Shown piece by piece: positions 54,753 through 63,309 of a stretch of DNA of 64,000 nt. The stretch covers positions 3,286,001-3,350,000 of the forward strand of contig AP024676.1 of assembly GCA_025998955.1 (NCBI GenBank), in the 5' to 3' direction. The position numbers and the translations under genes are program-made. Under the pieces are notes generated by a model. It saw only the letters and a program-made list of their open reading frames with translations, had not been told where the DNA came from and ran no database searches. The stretch is from Candidatus Roseilinea sp. Lineage in GTDB: Bacteria > Chloroflexota > Anaerolineae > J036 > Brachytrichaceae. Position 1 is the first letter of the stretch; the number at the start of each line of letters is the position of its first letter.

Positions 54753-55680
54753 AGAATGCGCCCAGCAGCGTCACCGGCAGCCACAGCGCCACGTGCAGCG
54801 TGAGCACGTAGGCCGCTGCCAGCGAGTCCTCCACGCCGAGCGCGCGCATGCCTAGCATGCCGCCGGCGTCGAACGTGCCCACTGCACCGGGCGCGCCGGG
54901 GATGATGGTGAACAAATTCGACAGACCGTTGACCAGCATCAGGCCACCAAACGGGAGCGCCAGGTCGAACGCCCATGCCACGCTCACGTATTTCATCGTC
55001 TCCAGCAGCCACACCACGACCGTGCCGAGGAAGATCGCCGCCAGGTCGCGCGGGCTGCGCAAGCTCTGGGCGCCCTGCACGAAGCGATGGGCGATGCCCA
55101 GCAGCGGCGCCTGGAAACGATTCGGGACGAGCCGGGTGATGGTTGCCTCGGCCAGCCGGTTGGTCCGCGCCGGCGCCAGCGCCATCCAAAAGAAGGCTGC
55201 GCTTGCGAGGGCGAAGAGCGCGAGGGCGGCGGTGACCCCTTGGCCGGCGCGTGCGCTCACGTTCGGCGCGAATTGCAGGCCGATCAGGGCGAAGCCAACC
55301 ATCACGACGCCGTCCATCATGCGCTCGATCAGCACCGTTGCCAGGCTGGAGGCGATGGGCACGCCTTCATCGCGCCGCAGCACGTAGGCGCGCAACAGCT
55401 CGCCGATGCGCGCCGGATAGATGTTGTTGCCCATGTAGCCGATCACGACGACAGGGAACAACCGGTCGGCACTCACCGCCTTCAACGGCCGCAGCAGATA
55501 CGACCAGCGCCATGCGCGCACGGCGACGGCGAGGAAGTAGAACGCGATGCCCGGCAACAGCCACAGCGGGTTGGCCCGCTGCAGTGCGCGCGCGAATTCG
55601 TCGAAGTGGATGCCGCGCAGCGCCAAGAAGAGGAAGACGATGCTGATGGCGACGCCGATCCAGATGAGCCAGCGCCGCAT
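54691..55680 (-). CDS. LPG-synthase-TM (UPF0104) family membrane protein
   Basis: 329 residues from ATG 55680, eight or nine predicted helices. The family motifs are visible: AFYFLAVAVRAWRWSYLLRPL, GYMGNNIYPARIGELLRAYVLRR, ATVLIERMMDGVVM and IIPGAPGAVGTFDAGG. Such proteins are lipid flippases or polyprenyl-glycan related. It ends one base beyond the start of the esterase gene upstream, so the pair is translationally coupled. Confidence 0.92.
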   Translation of the reverse strand: MRRWLIWIGVAISIVFLFLALRGIHFDEFARALQRANPLWLLPGIAFYFLAVAVRAWRWSYLLRPLKAVSADRLFPVVVIGYMGNNIYPARIGELLRAYVLRRDEGVPIASSLATVLIERMMDGVVMVGFALIGLQFAPNVSARAGQGVTAALALFALASAAFFWMALAPARTNRLAEATITRLVPNRFQAPLLGIAHRFVQGAQSLRSPRDLAAIFLGTVVVWLLETMKYVSVAWAFDLALPFGGLMLVNGLSNLFTIIPGAPGAVGTFDAGGMLGMRALGVEDSLAAAYVLTLHVALWLPVTLLGAFFMLREGLRWSDLRRAEEAAA

Positions 55681-55681
55681 G

Positions 55682-56899
55682 TCAGGGATTGGCTGCCGCG
55701 CTGGGCGCTTGCTTGGCGCGCGCGGCACGTGGCCACGCCGCCGAGTAGAACGCCAGGTAGTCCGGCACGCGTGACGTCCAGTAGCTGTCCTCGTGGCCGC
55801 CTTCGCCGACCTCGGCGTAATACGGCACACCGGCATCGTCCAGGTCGCCTATCAGCTTTTGCATGTCCACCTTCGCCCAGTCTGCATCGCCGGCGTCTAG
55901 CCAAATGCGCAGGTTGTGCAGTTCGTCAATCGAGCGCGCTGTGCTGAGCATGCTGAAGTTGGGCGGCACGCCGACCAGTTGGGTGAACACCGAGGGGCTG
56001 TGGCCGCCGACGGCGCTGAACAGATCGGGATGGGCGAACGCGATCTCGATCGCCCAGTAGCCGCCGCGCGAGATGCCACCGATGGCGCGCCCGTCGCGGC
56101 TGGCCCACGTGCTGTAATGCTGGTCAATGTAGGGGATCAGCTCGTTGACCATGAAGTCCTCATACGAGCCACGTCCCCTGTTCGTCCAGGAGTATTTGCT
56201 GGCTTCGCCGGCGCGCATGTCTGCGCCGGGCATCACGATGATGAACGGCGGCAGCACGCCTAGGCTCATCTGCACGTCGGCCACGCGCGGCACGCCGGCA
56301 TACAGCCAGCCGCCCTGCTCGAAGGCCGTGCCGTGGATCAGATAGAGCGTCGGATAAGTGTAACGCTCTGGATCGTAACACGGCGGCAGATACACGTGCA
56401 CCGTGATCGGCACGACGGTGACGTCGCCGTCCAGCGTCTCGGTGATGACCTGCCCGACCGGCTGCGGGCACGACACCGCCTCCTCCAGTTGTAGCACGGC
56501 TTCGGCGCGGAGCGCGCTCCGCGCATCCGGCGTGGGGGTGGGTGAGGGCGTCGCCGTCGGTTGGGCGCGCTCGGGCGCGGTGGAGCGTGCTGCCGATTCC
56601 ATCCACTCGCGCCGGGCTTGGGGTGCAGTTGCTGCTGCATTCGCAGCGGCCTCCAACGACGGTGCAACGGCTGCCGGCGGATGGGTTGCCGAGAACTGTG
56701 CCGGGGTGGGTTGGACGTAGATCACCTGAATGATGCCCGGGTCGCCGGCGGACGCCTCGCGTGACGCCGAGGCGTAGATCGCGACGAAGGCGACGCCGGC
56801 GATCAGCACGATGGCCAAGAGCGCGACGCCCAACGCTGCCTTGCCGTTGAAGCGCGCAGGCATGTTGCCGATGCGTTGCGGGTTTCTTCGGGCGTGCAT
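55682..56899 (-). CDS. exported esterase, alpha/beta hydrolase (PF00756-like)
   Basis: 405 residues. One N-terminal helix (about 21-45) anchors or exports it, then a low-complexity Pro/Thr/Ala linker to about 125. The esterase domain carries YPTLYLIHGTAFEQGGWLY, nucleophile Ser in AIGGISRGGYWAIEIAF and His in EGGHEDSYW, as in enterochelin esterase and antigen-85-like proteins. A perfect 20-base palindrome at 56505-56524 is read within the linker. Substrate unknown. Confidence 0.88.
   Translation of the reverse strand: MHARRNPQRIGNMPARFNGKAALGVALLAIVLIAGVAFVAIYASASREASAGDPGIIQVIYVQPTPAQFSATHPPAAVAPSLEAAANAAATAPQARREWMESAARSTAPERAQPTATPSPTPTPDARSALRAEAVLQLEEAVSCPQPVGQVITETLDGDVTVVPITVHVYLPPCYDPERYTYPTLYLIHGTAFEQGGWLYAGVPRVADVQMSLGVLPPFIIVMPGADMRAGEASKYSWTNRGRGSYEDFMVNELIPYIDQHYSTWASRDGRAIGGISRGGYWAIEIAFAHPDLFSAVGGHSPSVFTQLVGVPPNFSMLSTARSIDELHNLRIWLDAGDADWAKVDMQKLIGDLDDAGVPYYAEVGEGGHEDSYWTSRVPDYLAFYSAAWPRAARAKQAPSAAANP
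56505..56524. repeat. 20-base perfect palindrome inside esterase linker
   Basis: GCGCGGAGCG followed by its exact reverse complement with no loop; read in frame as part of ARSALRAEA. It resembles the GGCGCGGA hairpins in the intergenic REP-like repeats at 18433 and 27190. Confidence 0.5.
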
Positions 56900-56968
56900 G
56901 AGTCGTGTCGGTGCGACGGGCGCAAGCGTGCTCGCGCGGCGTGAACCCTGCGCAGCGACGCAGCCGAG

Positions 56969-57937
56969 TCAGGTGGTCTGGCCGGCGGCGAGCGCCATCT
57001 CGGCCTCGCGCCAGCGCCTGGAGAGCGCGCGTGCCTGGAACTCGGCGCGGAACGAACTGCGCACCAGCGGCCCGCTCTCCACCCACTTGAACCCCATCTC
57101 GTAGCCGATGCGCCGGAATTCGGCGAACTCCTCCGGCGTGTAGTAGCGCTCGATGGGCAGGTGTCGCCTGCTCGGCTGGAGATATTGGCCGAGCGTCAGG
57201 ATGTCTACGTCAATGGCGCGTAGGTCGCGCATCACAGCCAGCACTTCGTCGGGCGTCTCGCCCAGGCCGAGCATGATGCCGGTCTTGGTCACCGCGTCGG
57301 GCTGGATCGCCTTGGCGTTGCGCAACGTCGCCAGCGCCCACTCGTAGCGGTCTTGGGGTTGCACTTTCTTGAACAGGCGCGGCACGGTCTCGACGTTGTG
57401 GTTGAGGATATCCGGCTCCTCGCGCATGACGATCTCGAGCGCAGCGCGGTTGCCCTTGAAGTCGGGGATGAGCACCTCAACCGTGCAGCCCGGCTGCAGC
57501 TCGCGCACTTTGCGGATGGTCAAGGCGAAGATCGGCGCGCCGCCATCCCGCCGCTCGTCGCGGTTGACCGAGGTGATCACGACGTGCTTGAGGTCCATGG
57601 CTTTGACGGCTTGCGCCACGCGGAGCGGCTCGGCCCAGTCCAGCGGGCTGGGCATGCCGGTCTTCACGTCGCAAAAGCCGCACGAACGCGTGCACACGTC
57701 GCCCATGATGAGGAAGGTAGCCGTGCCGCGCCCCCAGCATTCAGCGATGTTCGGGCAGTTGGCCTCTTCGCAGATGGTGTGCAGCGACTTGCTGCGCATC
57801 AGGCGCTTGAGGTTGTGGTAGGTCTCGCCGGAGGGCATGCGCACCTTCAGCCATTCGGGCCGGCGCATCGTCGCCGGGCGCGCGTCGGTCGCCACGGGAA
57901 TCTCAGCCGTTGGGATCACGTCTGGAGCGAGCGTCAT
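56969..57937 (-). CDS. lipA: lipoyl synthase
   Basis: 322 residues. Inserts two sulfurs into octanoyl groups on lipoate-dependent enzymes. The auxiliary cluster cysteines are in [12 protein letters not shown], the radical-SAM cluster in CTRSCGFC, and the C-terminal conserved serine lies in [23 protein letters not shown] and [12 protein letters not shown] are typical. No lipB is adjacent. A lone PDH E1-alpha gene is 3.8 kb away, a functional link. Confidence 0.97.
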   Translation of the reverse strand: MTLAPDVIPTAEIPVATDARPATMRRPEWLKVRMPSGETYHNLKRLMRSKSLHTICEEANCPNIAECWGRGTATFLIMGDVCTRSCGFCDVKTGMPSPLDWAEPLRVAQAVKAMDLKHVVITSVNRDERRDGGAPIFALTIRKVRELQPGCTVEVLIPDFKGNRAALEIVMREEPDILNHNVETVPRLFKKVQPQDRYEWALATLRNAKAIQPDAVTKTGIMLGLGETPDEVLAVMRDLRAIDVDILTLGQYLQPSRRHLPIERYYTPEEFAEFRRIGYEMGFKWVESGPLVRSSFRAEFQARALSRRWREAEMALAAGQTT

Positions 57938-57995
57938 GATGCGAAAGATTCTATCAGAAGAGGATGGGGGATGCGCTCAGGGGAGTGAAACAAGC

Positions 57996-58026
57996 GGGTA
58001 GGCCGGGGCACTGCCCTGGCCTACCC
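57996..58026. repeat. intergenic palindrome of the GTAGG family
   Basis: 15-base arms GGGTAGGCCGGGGCA / TGCCCTGGCCTACCC, 14 of 15 paired, one-base loop. It has the same design as 1201-1227. It lies between the lipA start and the KynB-like stop, without a T-run, so it is not a typical terminator. Confidence 0.65.
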
Positions 58027-58034
58027 AATCGGCC

Positions 58035-58724
58035 TCACCGGCGCAGCACGACGCGCGCCGGCCCGGCGTCGTTGCCCGCGATCTTCAGCGGCAGCGCGAT
58101 CAACTCGTACTCGCCGTCCGGCACGCCGCGCAGGCACAGATTCTCCATGATGATCACGCCGTGACGCAGAAAGGCTTTGTGCGCCGGCAAGTCCTTGCTC
58201 ACCGCCGGGTCCACCGATGGCGCATCGGTGCCGATCAGCCGCAGGCTGTTCGCGCCGAGCCACTCGGCAGCTTGCGGGTCGAAGTAAGCGAAGGCGTCGT
58301 TCCACCCATCGTCGGGTGTGTCGCTGGCACGGGTGTGGATGAGCAGGCGCGTGAAATTGAAAATCGAGCATTGAGAATTGAGAAGGCGCAAGTCGCGTGT
58401 CGTGTGGTGCGCATCCGATGCGGGATGCGTGAGCTGCAGTGCACGTTCCAAGTCTGCGATGGTGATGGCTTCTAGCGCATCCAGCGTAACGACGCGGGCG
58501 GGGCCGATCAGCACATCCAGCGGCACGGCGTCTATGCCTGCGCCGTCGTCGCTGTAGTGGCGCGGCGCGTCCACGTGCGTGCCGGCGTGTGCGCTCATCG
58601 TGATGGCCGTGACGTTACACGAGTCGCCGGCGTGCATCTGCAAGGTGGGGGCGATGGACACCGGCGTATCGCCGGGGAAGACGGCGATGTGTGGGGTCAG
58701 GGTGCGGCTAATGTCGTATAGCAT
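58035..58724 (-). CDS. kynB: cyclase family protein, KynB-like arylformamidase
   Basis: 229 residues from ATG 58724. Metal-dependent hydrolase of the kynurenine formamidase type: ISRTLTPHIAVFPGDTPV, metal motif HAGTHVDAPRHY, SVDPAVSKDLPAHKAFL, IIMENLCLRGVPDGEYELIA and a terminal DAGPARVVLRR, all characteristic of KynB. A segment RLLNSQCSIFNFTR near residues 114-127 is not seen in relatives I know and is encoded by an AATTGAG-type repeat (58352-58384). Other tryptophan-degradation genes are absent from the window, so the physiological substrate is open. Confidence 0.85.
   Translation of the reverse strand: MLYDISRTLTPHIAVFPGDTPVSIAPTLQMHAGDSCNVTAITMSAHAGTHVDAPRHYSDDGAGIDAVPLDVLIGPARVVTLDALEAITIADLERALQLTHPASDAHHTTRDLRLLNSQCSIFNFTRLLIHTRASDTPDDGWNDAFAYFDPQAAEWLGANSLRLIGTDAPSVDPAVSKDLPAHKAFLRHGVIIMENLCLRGVPDGEYELIALPLKIAGNDAGPARVVLRR
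58352..58384. repeat. AATTGAG-type repeat in frame in the KynB-like gene
   Basis: Read on the minus strand as CTTCTCAATTCTCAATGCTC and following bases. It adds about 11 residues (LLNSQCSIFNF) without disturbing the frame. It shares CTCAATTCTCAAT with 44737-44765 and 63856-63940. Confidence 0.65.
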
Positions 58725-58764
58725 CGCTTGTGAAGTATAGGGACACCGTTCACAATAGTCGGCC

Positions 58765-60117
58765 ATGTCGAACGATCACCCCGCTCCTCGCTTCGATGCG
58801 CTCTGTGTCCAGGTCGAACGCGAGATGGAACGGCTGCGCGTGCCTGGCGTCGCGCTCGCCGTGCTGTATCGCGGCGAAACGCGCGCCGCCGCTTTCGGTG
58901 TCACGAACATCGCACATCCGCTGCCGGTCACGCCCGACACGCTCTTCCAGATCGGCTCGATCACCAAGACGTTCGTCGGCACGGCAGCCATGCGGCTGGT
59001 CGAAGCGGGCCGGCTCGATCTGGACGCGCCGGTGCGAACCTACGTGCCCGAGCTGCGGTTGCAGGACGAAGCCGCGACGGTGCAGGTGACGATGCGCCAT
59101 CTACTCACGCACACCGGTGGCTGGCTGGGCGATTACTTCGACAATTTCGGTTGGGGCGACGACGCGCTGGCGCGCTATGTGGCGGCGATGGCTAAGTTGC
59201 CCCAGCTCACGCCGGTCGGGTCGCTCTTCCATTACAACAACGCCGGCTTCAATCTGGCTGGCCGCGTGATCGAGGCGATCACCGGCCAGACGTTCGAATC
59301 GGCCATGGCGGAACTGGTCTTCGCGCCGCTGGGGCTGGAGATGACCTTCTTCTTTCCGTGGGACGCCATGTTGCACCACTTCGCGGTCGGGCACACCTCG
59401 CCCCACAACGCCGACGAACCGGTGAGCGTGGCCCGGCCTTGGCCGATCGGCCGGTCCAGCCATCCGGCGGGCGGCGTCATCTCCACCGTGAACGAGCTGA
59501 TGCGCTACGCGCACTTTCACCTTGCAGCGGAGGGTGCTATCCGTGAGATGCAAACGACGTTGGTGCAGACGACGCTGGCGGGTGATTGGCGCGGCCTGAG
59601 CTGGATGATCCGCCAGGTGGGCGAGGCGCGCATCATCGGGCACGGTGGGGCGACGAAGGGCCAGCAGGCGACGTTGCAGCTCTGTCCGGCCGCCGGCTTC
59701 GCTATCGCCGTGCTCACCAACTCCGATCGCGGCGGTGAGCTGCACGGCGCCGTGACGACCGCGGCGTTCAAGGCATACCTTGGTGCGGTCGCCGATGAGC
59801 CGGCCTTCATCACCCTGCCGCCCGATGCGCTGGCCGAATACGCCGGCTGCTACACCGCGCCGCTGAACGACTTGGCGTTGAGCGTCGAGGAAGGCGCGCT
59901 GAAGTTGCAACTGCTACCGAAGGGCGGCTTTCCCGAGCCCGACTCGCCGCCCGGGCCGACACCGCCGCCGGCGCATCTGGCGCTCGCCTCGCGCGACCTA
60001 GCCTACGTCGCCGATGGGCCGGGCAAGGGCAGCACTGCGGAGTTTCTGCGCGGCGACGACGGGCGAATCCGCTGGCTGCGCATGGGCGGGCGGGTGCACC
60101 GGAGGGTTGAGGGGTGA
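58765..60117 (+). CDS. serine hydrolase, beta-lactamase/AmpC family
   Basis: 450 residues. Catalytic motifs of the class C/DD-peptidase fold: Ser-x-x-Lys in IGSITKTF, YNN in HYNNAGFNL and HGG in IGHGGATKG. A C-terminal domain of about 110 residues with the PPDALAEYAGCYTAP motif typical of stand-alone esterases of this group. No signal peptide, so likely a cytoplasmic hydrolase rather than a penicillin-binding protein. Divergent from the KynB-like gene. Confidence 0.92.
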   Translation: MSNDHPAPRFDALCVQVEREMERLRVPGVALAVLYRGETRAAAFGVTNIAHPLPVTPDTLFQIGSITKTFVGTAAMRLVEAGRLDLDAPVRTYVPELRLQDEAATVQVTMRHLLTHTGGWLGDYFDNFGWGDDALARYVAAMAKLPQLTPVGSLFHYNNAGFNLAGRVIEAITGQTFESAMAELVFAPLGLEMTFFFPWDAMLHHFAVGHTSPHNADEPVSVARPWPIGRSSHPAGGVISTVNELMRYAHFHLAAEGAIREMQTTLVQTTLAGDWRGLSWMIRQVGEARIIGHGGATKGQQATLQLCPAAGFAIAVLTNSDRGGELHGAVTTAAFKAYLGAVADEPAFITLPPDALAEYAGCYTAPLNDLALSVEEGALKLQLLPKGGFPEPDSPPGPTPPPAHLALASRDLAYVADGPGKGSTAEFLRGDDGRIRWLRMGGRVHRRVEG

Positions 60118-60195
60118 GGGCATAGGGGTCAGAGATCGGGGCCAGGGGCAGGTGCCACGTGTTTTGCGTCTTCCGTCTTGCGTCTCCATGCGCGG

Positions 60196-61566
60196 TCACT
60201 GCCTCGACTGGAGCCGGTGCTGAAGATCGGCGAAGTCGCGGATGGTCGCGATCTCGCGCAGGAAGGCGCCGAGTGACGGGCTGCGCTTGCGCAATTCCTG
60301 CACCGCCGGGCCGATGGGATCTTTGCCGGCCGCCGGTGAGCCGCCCGGATCGGCGTTGTATGCGCCGTGGAAGGCGAAGTAGGCCTGATTCAGCTTGCGG
60401 ATGCGATGGCCGTTCTGCACGAACAAGATGCGGCGCTGCTCCATATAGGCTTCGGCCTCTTCGATCCTGCCCTGTGCCAACAGTTCGTCCACCCGCTCGC
60501 GCGTCTTGCGCATCTCGGCACGAAAGTCGAACGCCTGTTGGTTGGTGGGCGGCGCGACGGCCTGTGCGTCGCTGGCCAGCGCCGCGTGTAGCTCTGGGTA
60601 GTAGCGCTGCGCCACGCGCTCGCGGATTTCGCGCTCCACGATCACCGCTGCGGTCTCGTTGATGGTACGTGCCTCTGCGCTGGAGAGGAAGTTCAGCCCG
60701 ACCGGGCTGAGGGTGAAGATCAGATAGTTGTGCACCCATTCGTGGGCGATGACGCCGAGCACCCACTTCAGCGCCGACGTCTCCGGCAGCAGGGTCGGAT
60801 AAGCGCCTAAGCCGCCGATGGGCGTGACGAGCGACGACACGTCGAACCGACGATCCACCATCTCCTCGATGCGCGCTTTCTCCTCCAACGTCAGGCCGGT
60901 GGTCAGCTCGCGCGAGGCGATGCGCTCGATCTTGTCGCGGCGCGAGACGACCAGTAGATCGGGCAGCTCGGTGAACCGAAAGCGCAGCGGCGGCATCACC
61001 TGACCGCCGATGGCGAAGCCTTCGTCGCGCAGCACGCTCTGCACTTGGTCTTGCAGAATCGCCTCGGCGATGTCCTGCCGGGCGTTTAGGCTGGCGCGCA
61101 GGGCGTCGCGTTGGGCACGGAGCGTTGCGCTTGCCGCAGCCGCGTCTGCTACGCTCGGGTCGCTGTAGATCTCTTCGATCTGGTTGACCAGGCGTTTGAA
61201 CTCGGCTACGTCGCGCATGTAATCCTGCACGAAAGCGACTTGGTCGTGATCGCTCATGCCATCGTGCGGCAGGATCAACTCATAGCCGAGCTTGACTACC
61301 ATCGCGCCGACCCACCAGCCGGCCAGGTCGAAATGCTTACCGGCCAGCATGCGGTCAAGGTGCGCCTCGCGGTCGCCGTAGGGCGGCACGTCGAACCGCA
61401 GCAAGGTGAGGAGCAGGCCGGCAGCCAGCGCCATCTGCAGGGTGCGCCGCAGCCAGACGCGGGTCGAGCGCCAGTTCAGGCGACTCGCTATCCACAAATC
61501 TTTCACAACGCGTTCACAAACGGCGAGCATGGCTTCCGCTATATATTGGGCTTGAACGTGTATCAC
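60196..61566 (-). CDS. membrane-associated putative zinc metalloprotease, unknown family
   Basis: 456 residues from the first ATG; MLAVCERVV at 61530 is another candidate. One helix near residues 43-60, then a long helical domain and a C-terminal domain with HEWVHNYL (about 273-280), an HExxH zinc motif, followed by ARTINETAAVIVE about 25 residues on, which could supply the third ligand as in gluzincins. No further family could be named. It presumably processes proteins at the membrane face. The gene stands alone. Confidence 0.75.
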   Translation of the reverse strand: MIHVQAQYIAEAMLAVCERVVKDLWIASRLNWRSTRVWLRRTLQMALAAGLLLTLLRFDVPPYGDREAHLDRMLAGKHFDLAGWWVGAMVVKLGYELILPHDGMSDHDQVAFVQDYMRDVAEFKRLVNQIEEIYSDPSVADAAAASATLRAQRDALRASLNARQDIAEAILQDQVQSVLRDEGFAIGGQVMPPLRFRFTELPDLLVVSRRDKIERIASRELTTGLTLEEKARIEEMVDRRFDVSSLVTPIGGLGAYPTLLPETSALKWVLGVIAHEWVHNYLIFTLSPVGLNFLSSAEARTINETAAVIVEREIRERVAQRYYPELHAALASDAQAVAPPTNQQAFDFRAEMRKTRERVDELLAQGRIEEAEAYMEQRRILFVQNGHRIRKLNQAYFAFHGAYNADPGGSPAAGKDPIGPAVQELRKRSPSLGAFLREIATIRDFADLQHRLQSRQ

Positions 61567-61784
61567 CCCCCATAGACGGCGCTCACGTTCCGCTCAGGCA
61601 ACGTTATCTCCGGCTTAAGAAAAGCAAACAGACATCATAAAAGGGCGAAAATGTGGACAAATCCTGAGCGAGCTGGGGATAAGCAAGGTTGTTTGGGGAT
61701 AAATCCCGGCGCAGTCACGCTTTGAACATAGCTGCGTAGGCTTAAATTTCACTTTGAAAATTGCCATTATTGCCTGAGTACAAC
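61567..61784. promoter_or_regulatory. intergenic region with three spaced DnaA-box-like sites
   Basis: TGTGGACAA at 61653-61661, TGGGGATAA at 61675-61683 and TGGGGATAA at 61695-61703 lie in one orientation, 22 and 20 bases apart. Each differs by one position from the reverse complement of the DnaA box TTATCCACA. An AT-rich stretch (about 61741-61780) follows. It may be a DnaA-controlled promoter or binding cluster; no replication genes are nearby. Confidence 0.4.
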
Positions 61785-62795
61785 TCAAAACACTGCGCCG
61801 TTATGGGTGTCGCCATACACGCCATGGAGTGCATCCTCCACGCGCGCCGGCGGTGCAGCGCGCGCAAAGGCCACCGCCTCCTCGATCAGTGCCAGCACTT
61901 GGCCCTCGACGTCCTCGATTGTCCCTTCCTCGACCCCGCGCTCGACGAGCACGCGGCGGAAGCGGGGGATCGGGTCACGCGCCTGCCAGTGTTCGACTTC
62001 CTCGCGTGAGCGATAGACCTGGGGATCGCCCTCGTAATGGCCGCGATAGCGGTAAGTCATGCCCTCGATGAACGACGGGCCGTCGCCGCGCCGCGCGCGT
62101 TCGACCGCGTGCTGCGTCGCCTCATATACCGCCAGCACGTCGTTGCCGTCCACGGTAATGCCCGGCATGGCGTAGCTCTCGGCGCGCTTGCTGAGCTGGG
62201 TGATCGGCGCTTGCTTGTGCTGCGGCGTGCCCTCGCCGTACCGGTTGTTCTCGCAAAAGAACACCACCGGCAGCCGCCACAGTCCGGCTAGGTTGAGCGC
62301 TTCGTGGAACGCGCCCTCGTTGGTTGCGCCGTCGCCGAAGAAGGCCAGAGCGACGCGTAGCCCGGCCCTGTGGTGCGCGTCGGGCGAGGCCGCGGCCTGC
62401 ATCTTGAAGGCGAGCGCCGCGCCGACGGCCATGGGGATGCCGCCGGCGACGATGCCGTTCGCGCCCAGGATGCCGAGGTCGAAGTCGGTCATGTGCAGCG
62501 AGCCGCCCTTGCCGCGGCAATAGCCGGCCTCGCGCGCAGCCAGCTCGGCCATCATGTAACGCACATCGCCGCCCTTGGCGATCAGGTGGCCGTGGCCGCG
62601 GTGTGTGCTGGTGATCACGTCGTCGCGATTCAACGCCGCACATGCGCCCACGGCGCACGCTTCTTCGCCGATATAGGGGTGGATGAAGCCGGGGATCAGC
62701 CCCTGGCGTCGCTCGTCAATCGCGCGCAGCTCGAACTGGCGGATCAGCACGAGCTGGCGATACAGTTCGAGCAGGCGATCGGTTGATAAAGTCAC
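61785..62795 (-). CDS. pdhA: pyruvate dehydrogenase E1 component, alpha subunit
   Basis: 336 residues, usual length. The thiamine diphosphate motif GDGATNEGAFHEALNLAGLW ends in the expected ENNRYG, and the phosphorylation-loop-like THRGHGH is present. The substrate could also be acetoin (AcoA) or a branched-chain keto acid. The beta subunit and E2 are not encoded next to it; the downstream 218 bases are non-coding. LipA, needed for the E2 partner, is 3.8 kb away. Confidence 0.9.
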   Translation of the reverse strand: MTLSTDRLLELYRQLVLIRQFELRAIDERRQGLIPGFIHPYIGEEACAVGACAALNRDDVITSTHRGHGHLIAKGGDVRYMMAELAAREAGYCRGKGGSLHMTDFDLGILGANGIVAGGIPMAVGAALAFKMQAAASPDAHHRAGLRVALAFFGDGATNEGAFHEALNLAGLWRLPVVFFCENNRYGEGTPQHKQAPITQLSKRAESYAMPGITVDGNDVLAVYEATQHAVERARRGDGPSFIEGMTYRYRGHYEGDPQVYRSREEVEHWQARDPIPRFRRVLVERGVEEGTIEDVEGQVLALIEEAVAFARAAPPARVEDALHGVYGDTHNGAVF

Positions 62796-62817
62796 GCGAT
62801 GATTATAAAGTTGGGGC

Positions 62818-63279
62818 GTGTATCAAGCTGCGCTCGACACTCCGATCGGCCGGCTGATGATCGAGGGCACGCGCAAGGCCGTCACAGCGGTGCGCTGGGT
62901 CACGCCCGATGTGCCGGTCGGCAAAGGGTGCAAGGTCGTCATTCAGGCGCGCAAGCAGTTGCGCGAGTACTTCGAAGGTAAGCGCCGGACGTTCGATGTG
63001 CCGATTTCGCTCGACCGGCTCACCGACTTCCAGCGTGCGGTGTTGATGGAAGTGCGCTCGGTCGGCTATGGCGAAACCATCACCTATGCCGAGATCGCCC
63101 GGCGGCTGAAGAAGGCCACCGCGCCGCGCGCAGTCGGCCAGGCCAACGCCCGCAATCCGATCAACATCATCGTCCCCTGTCACCGCGTGCTCTCCAGCAA
63201 TGGCAAGCTGACCGGCTACGCCGGCGGCGTGCAGGCGAAGGCGTGGTTGCTCAAACATGAGCAAGCCGTGCTCGTTTGA
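62818..63279 (+). CDS. ogt: methylated-DNA-protein cysteine methyltransferase
   Basis: 153 residues from GTG 62818. Repairs O6-alkylguanine by transferring the alkyl group to its own cysteine. The active-site motif IIVPCHRVLSSNG and the wing GYAGGVQAKAWLL are intact, and the RNase-H-like N-terminal domain is reduced to about 55 residues. Only 22 bases separate it from the divergent pdhA gene. Confidence 0.93.
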   Translation: MYQAALDTPIGRLMIEGTRKAVTAVRWVTPDVPVGKGCKVVIQARKQLREYFEGKRRTFDVPISLDRLTDFQRAVLMEVRSVGYGETITYAEIARRLKKATAPRAVGQANARNPINIIVPCHRVLSSNGKLTGYAGGVQAKAWLLKHEQAVLV

Positions 63280-63309
63280 TCGGCGGTTGCGACTGTCGAG
63301 AGAGCAACG

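Noticed and set aside
60118-60195. TTGCGTCTTCCGTCTTGCGTCT repeat-like stretch (60163-60186 area)
   Set aside because: Short, partly tandem and not palindromic; too little to call a repeat family from one occurrence.
61653-61703. Chromosomal origin of replication
   Set aside because: Only three DnaA-like boxes, and none of dnaA, dnaN, gyrB or rpmH is nearby; kept only as a DnaA-type binding cluster.
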